In this document: positions 8,719 to 16,870 of the stretch, one piece after another
Numbering within the stretch: position 1 is the stretch's first letter
Layout of the letters: every line of letters starts with the position of its first letter
NCBI GenBank assembly: GCA_021203515.1
Contig: JAJQAY010000097.1
Span: forward strand, 1 to 39,658
Origin: Bacteroides sp.
GTDB taxonomy: Bacteria > Bacteroidota > Bacteroidia > Bacteroidales > Bacteroidaceae
DNA length: 39,658 nucleotides
Direction: 5' to 3'
Notes under the pieces: model-generated
Told to the model about the DNA's origin: nothing
What the model saw: the letters and a program-made list of their open reading frames with translations, nothing else
Database searches by the model: none
Made by a program: the position numbers and the translations under genes

Positions 8719-9300
8719 ATGATTCAGATAGGAGATACAGTTATAAGTCTTGATGTGCTACGCGAGAAGTTCCTTTGCAACTTGGATGCTTGTAAGGGTG
8801 CGTGCTGCATTGAGGGAGATGCCGGAGCACCGGTGGAGCTGGAAGAAATAGAGAAACTGGAAGAGGTGTTACCTGTCATTTGGGAAGAACTTGCGCCCGA
8901 GGCACGTGCTGTCATAGATAAGCAAGGAGTAGTTTATACTGATAGGGAAGGGGATCTGGTTACCTCCATCGTCAATAACAAGGACTGCGTCTTTACCTGC
9001 TATGATGAGAAAGGCCGTTGCTATTGCGCCATCGAGAAGGCCTATCGGGAAGGGAAAGTAAACTTCTATAAGCCCGTGTCCTGCCACCTTTATCCGATTA
9101 GAGTAGGGGATTACGGAGTTTATAAGGCGGTGAATTATAACCGTTGGGATGTATGCAAAGCGGCAGTGCTGCTCGGGCAGAGAGAAAACCTCCCTGTATA
9201 TAAGTTCTTGAGAGAACCACTGATACGTAAGTTCGGTGAAGATTGGTATGCCGAGTTGGAACTGGTTGCCGAAGAGATGAAGAAACAGAATATGCTGTGA
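8719..9300 (+). CDS. DUF3109 family cysteine-rich protein
   Basis: This is a 193-residue cytoplasmic protein of unknown function. I chose ATG 8719 (MIQIGDTVISLDVLREKFLC), since the upstream in-frame extension lies inside the gpmI terminator repeat. Cysteines cluster as C20, C25, C29 and C30 (CNLDACKGACC), then a Cys pair in CYDEKGRCYC and one in PVSCHLYP. This pattern is that of a metal- or iron-sulfur-binding protein, in line with DUF3109 and the wider YkgJ-type Cys-rich group. It is separated from gyrB, which converges, by a 310-base region. No catalytic role can be assigned. Confidence 0.85.
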   Translation: MIQIGDTVISLDVLREKFLCNLDACKGACCIEGDAGAPVELEEIEKLEEVLPVIWEELAPEARAVIDKQGVVYTDREGDLVTSIVNNKDCVFTCYDEKGRCYCAIEKAYREGKVNFYKPVSCHLYPIRVGDYGVYKAVNYNRWDVCKAAVLLGQRENLPVYKFLREPLIRKFGEDWYAELELVAEEMKKQNML

Positions 9301-9317
9301 TGGATAAATGATAATTT

Positions 9318-9430
9318 AATGTGCTAATGTGATAAATATGCCAATGTGCTAATGCCTTGCGGCGTAATAGCGCAGCATACACATAGCGCAGCTAATTAGC
9401 ACATTGGCATATTTATCACATTAGCACATT
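9318..9430. repeat. 36-bp perfect inverted repeat
   Basis: Arms 9318-9353 and 9395-9430 are exact reverse complements over 36 bases, with a 41-base spacer. The arms are themselves built from the repeated word AATGTGCTAAT. A smaller palindrome, GCGAAGC-TCC-GCTTCGC (9431-9447), follows directly. The region 9301-9610 between the converging DUF3109 and gyrB genes holds this element and the gyrB terminator and no gene that I can support. Confidence 0.9.
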
Positions 9431-9492
9431 GCGAAGCTCCGCTTCGCCTGCTAAATTCCCATTTAGCATTCTACTATCTGAATTAGTCATAA

Positions 9493-9536
9493 GAAAAGCT
9501 CCGGTCAACAGGATTATCTTGTCCATCCGGAGCTTC
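9493..9536 (-). terminator. gyrB terminator
   Basis: AAGCTCCGG (9496-9504) pairs with CCGGAGCTT (9527-9535). On the minus strand the stem is followed by TTTTCTT. It lies 75 bases past the gyrB stop codon. Confidence 0.6.
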
Positions 9537-9610
9537 TTCGTTGTAAGATGTGAGGTTGGTTAATAAAAACGTATATCAGAACTTCGCCCGGAGGGCGAGG
9601 TCCATGCTGT

Positions 9611-11575
9611 TTATGCATCGATATTTGCATACGTTGCATTCTTTTCAATGAAATCGCGGCGCGGGCCTACATCTTCACCCATCAGCATGGAGAAGATATA
9701 ATCGGCTTCGGCTGCATTCTCAAGATGTACTTGTTTCAGCATACGGTTCTCCGGGTTCATGGTCGTCTCCCACAACTGTTCCGGGTTCATTTCACCCAAA
9801 CCTTTGTAGCGCTGGGTGTGGATGGCATTTTCCGAACCGCCGCCATATACGTCGATAAACTTCTGGCGTTGCTGTTCTGTCCAGCAATACTCTTTCACCT
9901 TGCCTTTCGTACAAAGATAAAGCGGCGGAGTAGCAATGTACAGATATCCCTGCTGGATGACCTGCGGGAAGTAACGGAAGAAGAGCGTCATAATCAGCGT
10001 GTCGATGTGAGAACCATCGACGTCGGCATCGGTCATGATGATAACCTTCTTGTAGCGCAATTTATCTATATTCGCCTCTTTGCTGTCTTCGTTGTCCACA
10101 CCGAAGCGGATGCCCAGCGCCTGAATGATATTGTTTACTTCATCGCTTTCGAATGCTTTGTGCCACATGGCCTTCTCCACATTCAAAATCTTACCGCGAA
10201 GCGGCAGGATAGCCTGGAATGCACGGTTACGTCCCTGCTTGGCCGAACCGCCTGCCGAGTCACCCTCGACGAGGAACAATTCGCATTCTTCGGGATCCTT
10301 GCTGGAGCAGTCCGCCAGTTTACCCGGCATACCGCCACCCGACATCGGAGACTTGCGTTGTACGGACTCGCGCGCCTTGCGGACGGCAATACGTGCCTGC
10401 GCAGCCAGTATCACTTTGTCCACAATCATCTTGGCTTCCTTCGGATGCTCCTCCAGATAGTAGGAGAGGGCCTCGCCCACAGCCTGGTCTACGGCACCCA
10501 TCACCTCATTGTTGCCGAGCTTCGTCTTGGTTTGTCCTTCAAACTGCGGTTCCGCCACCTTGATAGAGATAACTGCGGTCAGTCCTTCGCGGAAGTCATC
10601 ACCGGCAGTCTCCACTTTCGCCTTTTCCATCATCTTGTTGTCCTCGGCATATTTCTTCAGCGTACGAGTCAGTGCGCGGCGGAAACCTGCCAGGTGCGTA
10701 CCACCTTCGATGGTATTGATATTGTTTACATACGAGTGTATGTTCTCATTATAAGAGGTGTTGTACATGATGGCCACCTCTACCGGCGTGCCTTGCTTCT
10801 CCGTGTTGATGTAAATCACATCGTTCATGAAGTGCTCGCGGGAGGAGTCTACGTAGCGGACAAATTCCTTCAAACCTTCCAGCGAATGGAATACTTCGCT
10901 TCTGAAGTTACCTTCTTCATCTTTCTCGCGGAGGTCCGTCAGGGAGATTTTGAGGCCTGCGTTCAGGTAAGCCAACTCACGCATACGGGTAGCGAGGGTG
11001 TCATAGCTGTAAACAGTCTCCGTGAAGATAGTGTCGTCCGGCCAGAACTGTTGGCGCGTACCAGTGATGTCCGTCGTGCCCACTTCTTTCACGGAATATA
11101 GCGGATGACCGCATTCGTATTCCTGCTGATAGATTTTCCCGTTGCGGAAAATCTGCGTAGTCATGTGTGTAGACAAAGCATTCACGCACGATACACCGAC
11201 ACCGTGCAAACCGCCGGAAACCTTATAAGAACCTTTATCGAACTTACCACCGGCATGGAGCACAGTCATAACAACTTCCAGTGCGGATTTCTTTTCCTTT
11301 TCGTGGTAATCCACCGGAATACCGCGTCCGTTGTCCTGCACGGTGATGGAGTTGTCCTCATTGATTGTTACTTCGATGTGGTCGCAACAACCGGCGAGTG
11401 CTTCGTCGATAGAGTTGTCCACAACCTCATAAACCAAGTGGTGAAGTCCTTTGAAACTAATGTCTCCAATATACATTGCGGGACGCTTTCTTACCGCTTC
11501 CAAACCTTCCAGAACCTGGATGTTCTCGGCAGAATAGCTCTCGCTATTATTGGATTGAATTTGTTCTTCAGTCAT
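9611..11575 (-). CDS. gyrB: DNA gyrase subunit B
   Basis: This 654-residue protein is the ATPase subunit of gyrase, which introduces negative supercoils. The GHKL ATP site is clear: VVDNSIDEA (51-59), DNGRGIP (81-87) and GGLHGVGVS (121-129). EGDSAGGSA starts the Toprim region near residue 435 and DADVDG gives the Mg2+ Asp residues. QRYKGLGEM near 605 is the C-terminal GyrB motif. I prefer GyrB to ParE because of length, the PLRGKILNVEKA segment and strong similarity to remembered Bacteroides GyrB sequences, but the two are paralogues. It has its own promoter and terminator and is therefore likely monocistronic. Confidence 0.95.
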   Translation of the reverse strand: MTEEQIQSNNSESYSAENIQVLEGLEAVRKRPAMYIGDISFKGLHHLVYEVVDNSIDEALAGCCDHIEVTINEDNSITVQDNGRGIPVDYHEKEKKSALEVVMTVLHAGGKFDKGSYKVSGGLHGVGVSCVNALSTHMTTQIFRNGKIYQQEYECGHPLYSVKEVGTTDITGTRQQFWPDDTIFTETVYSYDTLATRMRELAYLNAGLKISLTDLREKDEEGNFRSEVFHSLEGLKEFVRYVDSSREHFMNDVIYINTEKQGTPVEVAIMYNTSYNENIHSYVNNINTIEGGTHLAGFRRALTRTLKKYAEDNKMMEKAKVETAGDDFREGLTAVISIKVAEPQFEGQTKTKLGNNEVMGAVDQAVGEALSYYLEEHPKEAKMIVDKVILAAQARIAVRKARESVQRKSPMSGGGMPGKLADCSSKDPEECELFLVEGDSAGGSAKQGRNRAFQAILPLRGKILNVEKAMWHKAFESDEVNNIIQALGIRFGVDNEDSKEANIDKLRYKKVIIMTDADVDGSHIDTLIMTLFFRYFPQVIQQGYLYIATPPLYLCTKGKVKEYCWTEQQRQKFIDVYGGGSENAIHTQRYKGLGEMNPEQLWETTMNPENRMLKQVHLENAAEADYIFSMLMGEDVGPRRDFIEKNATYANIDA

Positions 11576-11604
11576 ATTCTATTTTTCCTTTTGTAATAAC
11601 AGAG

Positions 11605-11612
11605 CAAATATA
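11605..11612 (-). promoter_or_regulatory. gyrB promoter -7 box
   Basis: The minus strand reads TATATTTG, an exact TAnnTTTG, about 30 bases before the gyrB ATG. A -33 TTTG at 19 bases is not evident. Confidence 0.5.
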
Positions 11613-11741
11613 GTGAAATTTCTTGAGACACGATGCGAAACAAACGGATAAATTTGACCGGTTTACAGCTTTTTAGCACCGGAGGGAGGGGAAGGCGAAC
11701 CCGCTTGCAGAAGGGCTTTAGCGTATATGCAGAATACAGAA

Positions 11742-11765
11742 AGGCCGGACTAAAAAGTCCAGCCT
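11742..11765 (-). terminator. rpsT terminator
   Basis: AGGCCGGAC (11742-11750) pairs with GTCCAGCCT (11757-11765) with one mismatch. The loop is rich in T on the minus strand. It lies 26 bases after the rpsT stop codon and before the gyrB promoter. Confidence 0.6.
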
Positions 11766-11791
11766 CTTATCTCTTATACTACGTGTTCTGC

Positions 11792-12046
11792 TTAACCCAG
11801 CTTGTTGATATAAATCGCCAACTTGGACTTCAAGTTGTTCGCTTTATTCTTGTGGATTACATTGGTCTTTGCCAATTTGTCCAGCAACTTAGTGATGCCC
11901 GGATACATAGCAACTGCCTCAGTTTTATCTGTAGTAGCGCGAAGCTTACGAACAGTATTTCTCATGGTCTTACCATAGTATCTGTTGTGAAGTCTTCTTG
12001 TCTCTTCTTGTCTGATTCTCTTCAGTGATGATTTGTGATTTGCCAT
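11792..12046 (-). CDS. rpsT: 30S ribosomal protein S20
   Basis: The 84-residue product starts [21 protein letters not shown], the typical S20 N-terminus, and is basic and helical throughout. It binds the 5' domain of 16S rRNA in small-subunit assembly. Its start codon lies 39 bases after the tRNA-Glu gene and no promoter is evident between them, so it is probably expressed from the tRNA promoter at 12213-12243. A terminator hairpin follows. Confidence 0.97.
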   Translation of the reverse strand: MANHKSSLKRIRQEETRRLHNRYYGKTMRNTVRKLRATTDKTEAVAMYPGITKLLDKLAKTNVIHKNKANNLKSKLAIYINKLG

Positions 12047-12085
12047 CTCGACTAATCTTTTTTAATTCGTTTATCTTTTTAATTG

Positions 12086-12157
12086 TAGCCCGTGGGGGAA
12101 TCGAACCCCCCTTTCAAGAATGAAAATCTTGCGTCCTAACCGATAGACGAACGGGCC
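12086..12157 (-). tRNA. tRNA-Glu (anticodon TTC)
   Basis: The minus strand folds as a cloverleaf: acceptor GGCCCGT with ACGGGCT, anticodon stem CAAGA/TCTTG around loop TTTTCAT, giving anticodon TTC, and T-loop GTTCGATTC. No CCA is encoded. A strong promoter precedes it and rpsT follows. Confidence 0.96.
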
Positions 12158-12212
12158 ATCCTGTGGTGAGCGTTTCCGCTCTTGCAATCGACATTCCTTT
12201 CGTTTGCGGATG

Positions 12213-12243
12213 CAAAGGTAGTAACTCTTTTTGAATTGACAAA
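12213..12243 (-). promoter_or_regulatory. Strong promoter of tRNA-Glu and rpsT
   Basis: On the minus strand TTTG (12240-12243) is followed by exactly 19 bases and then TACCTTTG (12213-12220), a perfect Bacteroides housekeeping promoter. It is the best promoter in the window, as expected for a stable-RNA and ribosomal-protein unit. Confidence 0.85.
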
Positions 12244-12400
12244 ATATTCTCTAGAAAAAATTGAAACATATATAACCCAATCCCTCCAGATGCTTGCTTT
12301 TTCTTCTGATTATCAGAGGGATAATAGCTTTCATTTTTTTACTAATCCGCCTTATTTTTTATTCCTCTTCGATAATTTCTTTCGTTTCGGTCTTTTTTTG

Positions 12401-12408
12401 TAGCTTTG
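12401..12408 (+). promoter_or_regulatory. recO promoter -7 box
   Basis: TAGCTTTG matches TAnnTTTG exactly and lies 33 bases before the recO ATG. The -33 region is T-rich but has no clear TTTG at 19 bases. Confidence 0.5.
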
Positions 12409-12440
12409 TTATCGGATTATAACCGGATAAAGCATCGGAT

Positions 12441-13169
12441 ATGTTGCAGAAAACGCTGGGGATTGTGCTGCACACCTTGAAATACAAAGATAGTTCCATC
12501 ATTGCAGATATCTATACGGAGGTGTCCGGCAGGGCTTCTTTCTTGGTATCCATCCCCTGTTCGCGCAAGGCGACGGTGAAGTCGGTACTGTTTCAGCCGT
12601 TGGCATTGGTGGAGTTGGAGGCCGATTTCCGTCCGAATGCTACTATATATAAGGTAAAGGAAGCGAAGTCACTCCATCCTTTTGCCACTATTCCCTACGA
12701 CCCTTATAAGACGGCTATCGCTCTTTTTCTGTCGGAGTTTCTTTATCGTGCCGTGCGCGAGGAGGCCGAAAACCGTCCGTTGTTTGCTTATTTGTACCAT
12801 TCCGTTATCTGGCTGGACGAGTGCCGGTCGGGGTTTGCCAATTTCCATCTGGTGTTTCTCATGCGCCTGTCGCGCTTTCTGGGACTGTATCCCAACTTGG
12901 AGGACTATCAGCGTGGCGACTATTTCGACTTGCAGAACGCTTGCTTCACTCCGCTTCGCCCGCAGCTCCATTCCAATTATATAGGGCCCGAGGAGGCTTC
13001 GCGCCTGACGGGGCTGATGCGGATGAATTATGAAACGATGCATCTCTTTGCCATGAACCGCGCGGAGCGTGCGCGTTGCCTGGCGATAATGAATGAGTTC
13101 TATCGTCTGCACTTGCCCGATTTCCCCGTTCTAAAGTCGCTTGAAGTATTGAAGGAACTGTTTGATTAG
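12441..13169 (+). CDS. recO: DNA repair protein RecO
   Basis: This 242-residue protein acts with RecR and RecF to load RecA on single-stranded gaps. The N-terminus [26 protein letters not shown] is the RecO OB-fold, and the following [22 protein letters not shown] continues it. The C-terminal half is the usual helical region. The four-Cys zinc site of some RecO proteins is not present. It is transcribed alone, between its own promoter and a strong terminator shared with the converging yqeY. Confidence 0.92.
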   Translation: MLQKTLGIVLHTLKYKDSSIIADIYTEVSGRASFLVSIPCSRKATVKSVLFQPLALVELEADFRPNATIYKVKEAKSLHPFATIPYDPYKTAIALFLSEFLYRAVREEAENRPLFAYLYHSVIWLDECRSGFANFHLVFLMRLSRFLGLYPNLEDYQRGDYFDLQNACFTPLRPQLHSNYIGPEEASRLTGLMRMNYETMHLFAMNRAERARCLAIMNEFYRLHLPDFPVLKSLEVLKELFD

Positions 13170-13194
13170 TCTCTTCGTCTCTGCATTCCTTTCG

Positions 13195-13370
13195 CTTTCT
13201 CCCAGGAGAAGCGTTCGTTTCCAAGCAGGGGCACTCTCGTTTCCACGTAGAGAAACGCCAGTTCCCACGTGCGGAAACTGCAGTTCCCATTAGAGGAAAC
13301 GGGCGTTCCCATTAGGGGAAACTGTAGTTCCCATTAGGAGAAACCGGCCTTTCCTGGGAGTGGGAAACTT
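13195..13370. repeat. Array of eight 22-bp units with palindromic cores
   Basis: Eight consecutive 22-base units start at 13195, 13217, 13239, 13261, 13283, 13305, 13327 and 13349. Each has a degenerate palindromic core of about 15 bases followed by a spacer of about 7. Units five and six carry cores TTCCCATTAGGGGAA and TTCCCATTAGGAGAA. Other cores include TTCTCCCAGGAGAA. A second array of the same design lies at 30398-30529. The interval 13170-13492 holds this array, the terminator and no gene. Confidence 0.85.
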
Positions 13371-13405
13371 CGGGCCCTTGCTACTTCGGGAGAAATGAGT
13401 ACGAG

Positions 13406-13470
13406 AAAGCCGTATTTCAAGCGTTTTATCCCTTCGATGATGAAAGGGTATGCGCTTGAAATACGGCTTT
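13406..13470. terminator. Bidirectional terminator between recO and yqeY
   Basis: Arms 13406-13423 and 13453-13470 are an exact 18-bp inverted repeat, and the loop has a smaller CCCTTC/GAAAGGG pairing. T-runs follow on the plus strand. It can end both recO and the dcw-yqeY transcript. Confidence 0.8.
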
Positions 13471-13492
13471 TTGAAATGCGGCTGGTGCTTTC

Positions 13493-13942
13493 TTATCCCA
13501 GCAGTTCCTTTACTTTGGCCGAGATGGCACGTCCTTCGGCAAGTCCGGCGAGCTTCTTGCTGGCTACGCCCATCACCTTACCCATATCTTTGTCACCGGC
13601 GGCTCCTGTTTCGGCAATGATTTCCTTCAAGGCAGCTTCCAGTTCTTCGGGCGTCATCTGCTTGGGCAGGTAGGCTTCCGTCACCTTCACCTGCGCCAGT
13701 TCTTCGTCTGCCAAGTCCTGGCGTCCTTGCTCTATGTAGATAGTGGCGGCGTCTTTACCCTGCTTTGTCAGTTTCTGAATAATCTTCAATGCATCGGCAT
13801 CGCTCAAAGTATCATTGGCTCCCGGAGCCGTCTTGGCTTCGAGGAATACCTTCTTTATGTTTCTCAAAGTCTCCAAAGCCACTTTGTCTTTGGCTTTCAT
13901 TGCGGTTTTAATGTCTTCGCTGACTCTTTCAAATAAATCCAT
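13493..13942 (-). CDS. GatB/YqeY domain protein
   Basis: This 149-residue protein (MDLFERVSEDIKTAMKAKDK) is the free-standing YqeY domain related to the tail domain of GatB, which contacts tRNA. Its own role is not settled. The motifs LRNIKKVFLEAK, YIEQGRQDLADEE and EAYLPKQMTPEEL are characteristic. It follows ftsZ on the same strand after a 61-base gap and is the last gene before the bidirectional terminator. Confidence 0.92.
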   Translation of the reverse strand: MDLFERVSEDIKTAMKAKDKVALETLRNIKKVFLEAKTAPGANDTLSDADALKIIQKLTKQGKDAATIYIEQGRQDLADEELAQVKVTEAYLPKQMTPEELEAALKEIIAETGAAGDKDMGKVMGVASKKLAGLAEGRAISAKVKELLG

Positions 13943-13956
13943 AATAATTATTGTTA

Positions 13957-13987
13957 ACCCCCCCCGTCCCCCTAAAGGGGAAGGAGG
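13957..13987. repeat. C/G palindromic intergenic repeat
   Basis: This C-rich run leads into TCCCC-CTAAA-GGGGA (13967-13981), a hairpin, in the ftsZ/yqeY junction. It resembles the CCCC/GGGG elements at 19075-19208. Confidence 0.6.
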
Positions 13988-14003
13988 ATGGTTTTGTATT
14001 TCA

Positions 14004-15317
14004 TTAGAAAGTAATCACTCCCCCTTCGCTTCCTTCCGTTCCCTGCGCCTCTTCGGCGGCAAGCATTCCGGCTTCTTCGGCTTTCGCCTTGATGGTGGCG
14101 AGGGTGCTCTTGTCGCGGGAGTAAGTCGGACTGTTCTCCACCATACCGATGATGTCGGCGTTGTCCAAATCTTCGGGGTTGAAGATGTAGATGTGACGGC
14201 GGCGGGTACGCTGGTATTTGGCATTGGCATCCTTGCCGTAGTATACTTCGCGGCGGCTGCGCTTCTGTTCTTCTTCCTCCTCCAGCTCGGCAAGGCGTTT
14301 CTGCTCTTCGGCGGTGCGCTGAATGATGCGGTCGTCCATTTCCTTCATGTGGATGTCCTGGATGCCGAAACCGGTGGCAAGCAGGGTAATCTTTACCTTC
14401 TGCTCCAGTTTGTCGTCGATGGCCATGCCGAACTTGGTTTCGAAGTCGCGGCTGAAGCGGTTCATGAACTCCTTTACCTCGTCCATTTCGCTCATCATCA
14501 GCTTGTGCTTTGCGCTGTAGGAGATGTTGAGCAATACTTTCTTGGAGTTGAAGATGTCGTTGTTGTTCAACAACGGAGAGTGCTGGGCGTTCTGGATGGC
14601 CACGCTGACGCGGCTTTCGCCTTCGCCGTAGCCGGTACTCATGATAGCGACGCCACCGTCTTTCAGTACGGTCTTCACGTCGTTGAAGTCGAGGTTCACC
14701 TTTCCGTGCAGGGTGATGATTTCGGCAATGCTCTTGGCGGCTATCGAAAGCGTGTCGTCCGCTTTGTCGAAAGCGTCGTCTACGGAGAGTTCGCTGTATA
14801 TCTCGCTCAGCTTTTCGTTGTTGATTACCAGCAAGGCATCTACGTGTTTGCTGATTTCCTCCACACCGTCCAGTGCCTGGTCTATCTTCTTGTCGCCTTC
14901 CCAACGGAACGGGATGGTGACGATGCCAATCGTCAGGATATCCAATTCCTTGGCGGTCTTGGCGATGATAGGTGCGGCGCCCGTACCTGTTCCACCGCCC
15001 ATTCCAGCGGTGATGAACACCATCTTGGTGCCGTCGTTCAGCATATTCTTGATGTCCTCGATACTTTCTTCAGCAGCCTTGCGGGCGCGTGCGGGACGAT
15101 TTCCTGCACCCAGTCCCTCTTTGCCGAGTTGCAGCTTCACCGGCACGGGAGAGTCTTTCAACGCTTGGTTATCTGTGTTGCACAGCACGAACGTCACGTC
15201 GTGTATGCCTTCCCGGTACATGTGGTTCACGGCATTGCCGCCACCACCACCCACGCCGATTACTTTGATAATCTTCGGTGAATCGGTAGGGAAATCGAAT
15301 TGTACTATCTCGTCCAT
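14004..15317 (-). CDS. ftsZ: Cell division protein FtsZ
   Basis: The 437-residue tubulin homologue polymerises with GTP into the Z ring at midcell. GVGGGGGNAVNHM (21-33) is the nucleotide-binding start and GGGTGTG (108-114) is the tubulin signature; NLDFNDVK holds the T7 loop for GTP hydrolysis. The C-terminus is unusual: a charged linker (LAELEEEEEQKRSRREVYYG), then a segment around NSPTYSRDKS, then about 30 acidic and Ala-rich residues ending GGVITF. The canonical short C-terminal peptide that binds FtsA is not at the very end. It follows ftsA by 27 bases. Confidence 0.97.
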   Translation of the reverse strand: MDEIVQFDFPTDSPKIIKVIGVGGGGGNAVNHMYREGIHDVTFVLCNTDNQALKDSPVPVKLQLGKEGLGAGNRPARARKAAEESIEDIKNMLNDGTKMVFITAGMGGGTGTGAAPIIAKTAKELDILTIGIVTIPFRWEGDKKIDQALDGVEEISKHVDALLVINNEKLSEIYSELSVDDAFDKADDTLSIAAKSIAEIITLHGKVNLDFNDVKTVLKDGGVAIMSTGYGEGESRVSVAIQNAQHSPLLNNNDIFNSKKVLLNISYSAKHKLMMSEMDEVKEFMNRFSRDFETKFGMAIDDKLEQKVKITLLATGFGIQDIHMKEMDDRIIQRTAEEQKRLAELEEEEEQKRSRREVYYGKDANAKYQRTRRRHIYIFNPEDLDNADIIGMVENSPTYSRDKSTLATIKAKAEEAGMLAAEEAQGTEGSEGGVITF

Positions 15318-15344
15318 AACTCTTATATTGTAAGTTCTTGGGAA

Positions 15345-16763
15345 TTATTGCATTTTATCTTTATCATCATCGAACAGCTCTTTGGTGAAGGTATCTATCT
15401 TAGACTTCCACCAACTGGGCTTGTTCTTCTTCTCTTCATCGCGGTGGCGCTTTTCCTCATCTTTCCTCTTCTTCTCTTCTTCGCGGCGGCGCTTCTCTTC
15501 CTCGTCACGCTTCTTGCGGTTTGCTTCTTCCTGCGCAATCAGGTCGACATCGTCTGCAAACATATTCTTGGGCTCTGTCGGAGCAGCGGCAGGCTGTGCG
15601 GGTTTCACTTCCTGCAAGCAGCAGTTTTCATTGCCGGCGGCAAGCAGTCCCAGCAGGGTGTTCTGTATCCCGTCCTTGTTCAGTGCATCGCTCTGTCCGT
15701 GAACGGCATTGTGCACGAACTTCATCGTTCTGATTTTCTCCGCCTTGTTCAGTTTGCGGAAGGCTTCTTCCAGATGCTTCAGGTTTGCACCGCCACCGGT
15801 CAGCACGATGCCCGAGAGCAGCTTGTCCTCGTAGCCGGAGAGTTGCAACTGGTTCCATACGTTGGCCAGGATTTCCTCTACGCGGGCTTCGACGATGCTG
15901 TTCAGTGTTTCCAGTTTGATGGTGCGTCCGTCTTCCAGTGTGCACACGGCGGGCGTTTCCCCGTCTCCTTCTTCTTCATAGAGGGCATCACCGTATTGCA
16001 GTTTCAGCTTTTCGGCATCTTCTTCCTCCATCTTCAGCGAAGCGATGTCGCGGGTGATGTTGTTTCCGCCCAGCGGCAATACGCTCAAGTAGCGGAGGAT
16101 ATTGTTCTTGTAGACAGCAATGGTGGTGGTGTCCGCACCGAAGTCCACCAACGCACAGCCCGAGCGCATTTCGTTTTCCGTCAGCACGACGTTTGCCAAT
16201 GCTATCGGGGCGATGAGCAAGTCGGCTATCGTCACCTTTGCCAGTTCGAAGCTGTGTTCCAGGTTTTTCTTGAGCGAGGCGCGGGCCATGATGTTCAGGA
16301 ATTGTCCTGTGATGTGCTGCCCTGCCACGCCCACCGGGTCGGCTTGCAGGTTATTGTCTATCTGATATTCCTGGGGGGCTACATCCAGCACGCTCATGTC
16401 GGCCAACGGCACTTCGAGGTTCTCGTCGCAAATGGAGTCTATCAACTCTTGCGAAATGATGCCTTCCTCCTCAAGCGTGCGGCTTACTGCGTTCTTTACC
16501 GTGCGCAATGACTGTCCGCCGATGCCTACATATACCTTGGCAATGGAACTATCCAACTGGCTTTCCAGCTTGTTGACAATGGAAGTCAGTGCTTGTGCGG
16601 TCTTGTCGATATTGTAGATGACCCCCTTGCGGATGAACGAGGAGGCATCTTCGCGTGCATAAGCCAACACCTGAATACTTCCGTCACTGCCCTTCTTCCC
16701 GGCAATACCGGAAATCTTGGAAGAGCCTAATTCAATAGCGGCGATAAAATCTGTTGTTGCCAT
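15345..16763 (-). CDS. ftsA: Cell division protein FtsA
   Basis: The 472-residue actin-like ATPase links FtsZ to the membrane and to the divisome. The N-terminus FIAAIELGSSKISGIAGKKG is the actin-type phosphate loop and VDFGADTTTIAVY is the second phosphate motif; LTGGGANLKHLEEAF is the adenosine motif. Residues about 417-448 are a run of alternating Arg/Lys and Glu (KRDEEEKRRREEEKKRK), likely a single rigid helix. The tail PSWWKSKIDTFTKELF (from 449) is a plausible amphipathic membrane anchor. It lies between ftsQ and ftsZ in the usual order. Confidence 0.96.
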   Translation of the reverse strand: MATTDFIAAIELGSSKISGIAGKKGSDGSIQVLAYAREDASSFIRKGVIYNIDKTAQALTSIVNKLESQLDSSIAKVYVGIGGQSLRTVKNAVSRTLEEEGIISQELIDSICDENLEVPLADMSVLDVAPQEYQIDNNLQADPVGVAGQHITGQFLNIMARASLKKNLEHSFELAKVTIADLLIAPIALANVVLTENEMRSGCALVDFGADTTTIAVYKNNILRYLSVLPLGGNNITRDIASLKMEEEDAEKLKLQYGDALYEEEGDGETPAVCTLEDGRTIKLETLNSIVEARVEEILANVWNQLQLSGYEDKLLSGIVLTGGGANLKHLEEAFRKLNKAEKIRTMKFVHNAVHGQSDALNKDGIQNTLLGLLAAGNENCCLQEVKPAQPAAAPTEPKNMFADDVDLIAQEEANRKKRDEEEKRRREEEKKRKDEEKRHRDEEKKNKPSWWKSKIDTFTKELFDDDKDKMQ

Positions 16764-16800
16764 ATCTTTCTCTTAATTATGTTTTCATTTACAATTTACC

Positions 16801-16864
16801 ATTTACAATGTACAAATGTGCACAATCACGCTGCATAGCAAATTGTACTTTGTACATTGTAAAT
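16801..16864. repeat. Inverted repeat at the ftsQ/ftsA junction
   Basis: ATTTACAATGTACAAA (16801-16816) is an exact inverted repeat of 16849-16864 with a 32-base loop. Related words (TTTACAATTTACC, AAATTGTACTTT) flank it. The repeat begins 6 bases past the ftsQ stop. Confidence 0.85.
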
Positions 16865-16870
16865 TGTACT

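Noticed and set aside
9725..11101. Long open frame opposite gyrB
   Set aside because: No recognisable domain, no promoter and a clear gyrase gene on the other strand.
13195..13370. CRISPR array
   Set aside because: Units are 22 bases with 7-base spacers and drift in sequence; there are no unique spacers of 30 bases and no cas genes.
13815..15281. Long open frame on the plus strand, opposite ftsZ and yqeY
   Set aside because: It has no motifs and repeats of simple residues, and it mirrors the codon pattern of ftsZ. ftsZ is certain, so this is a shadow frame.
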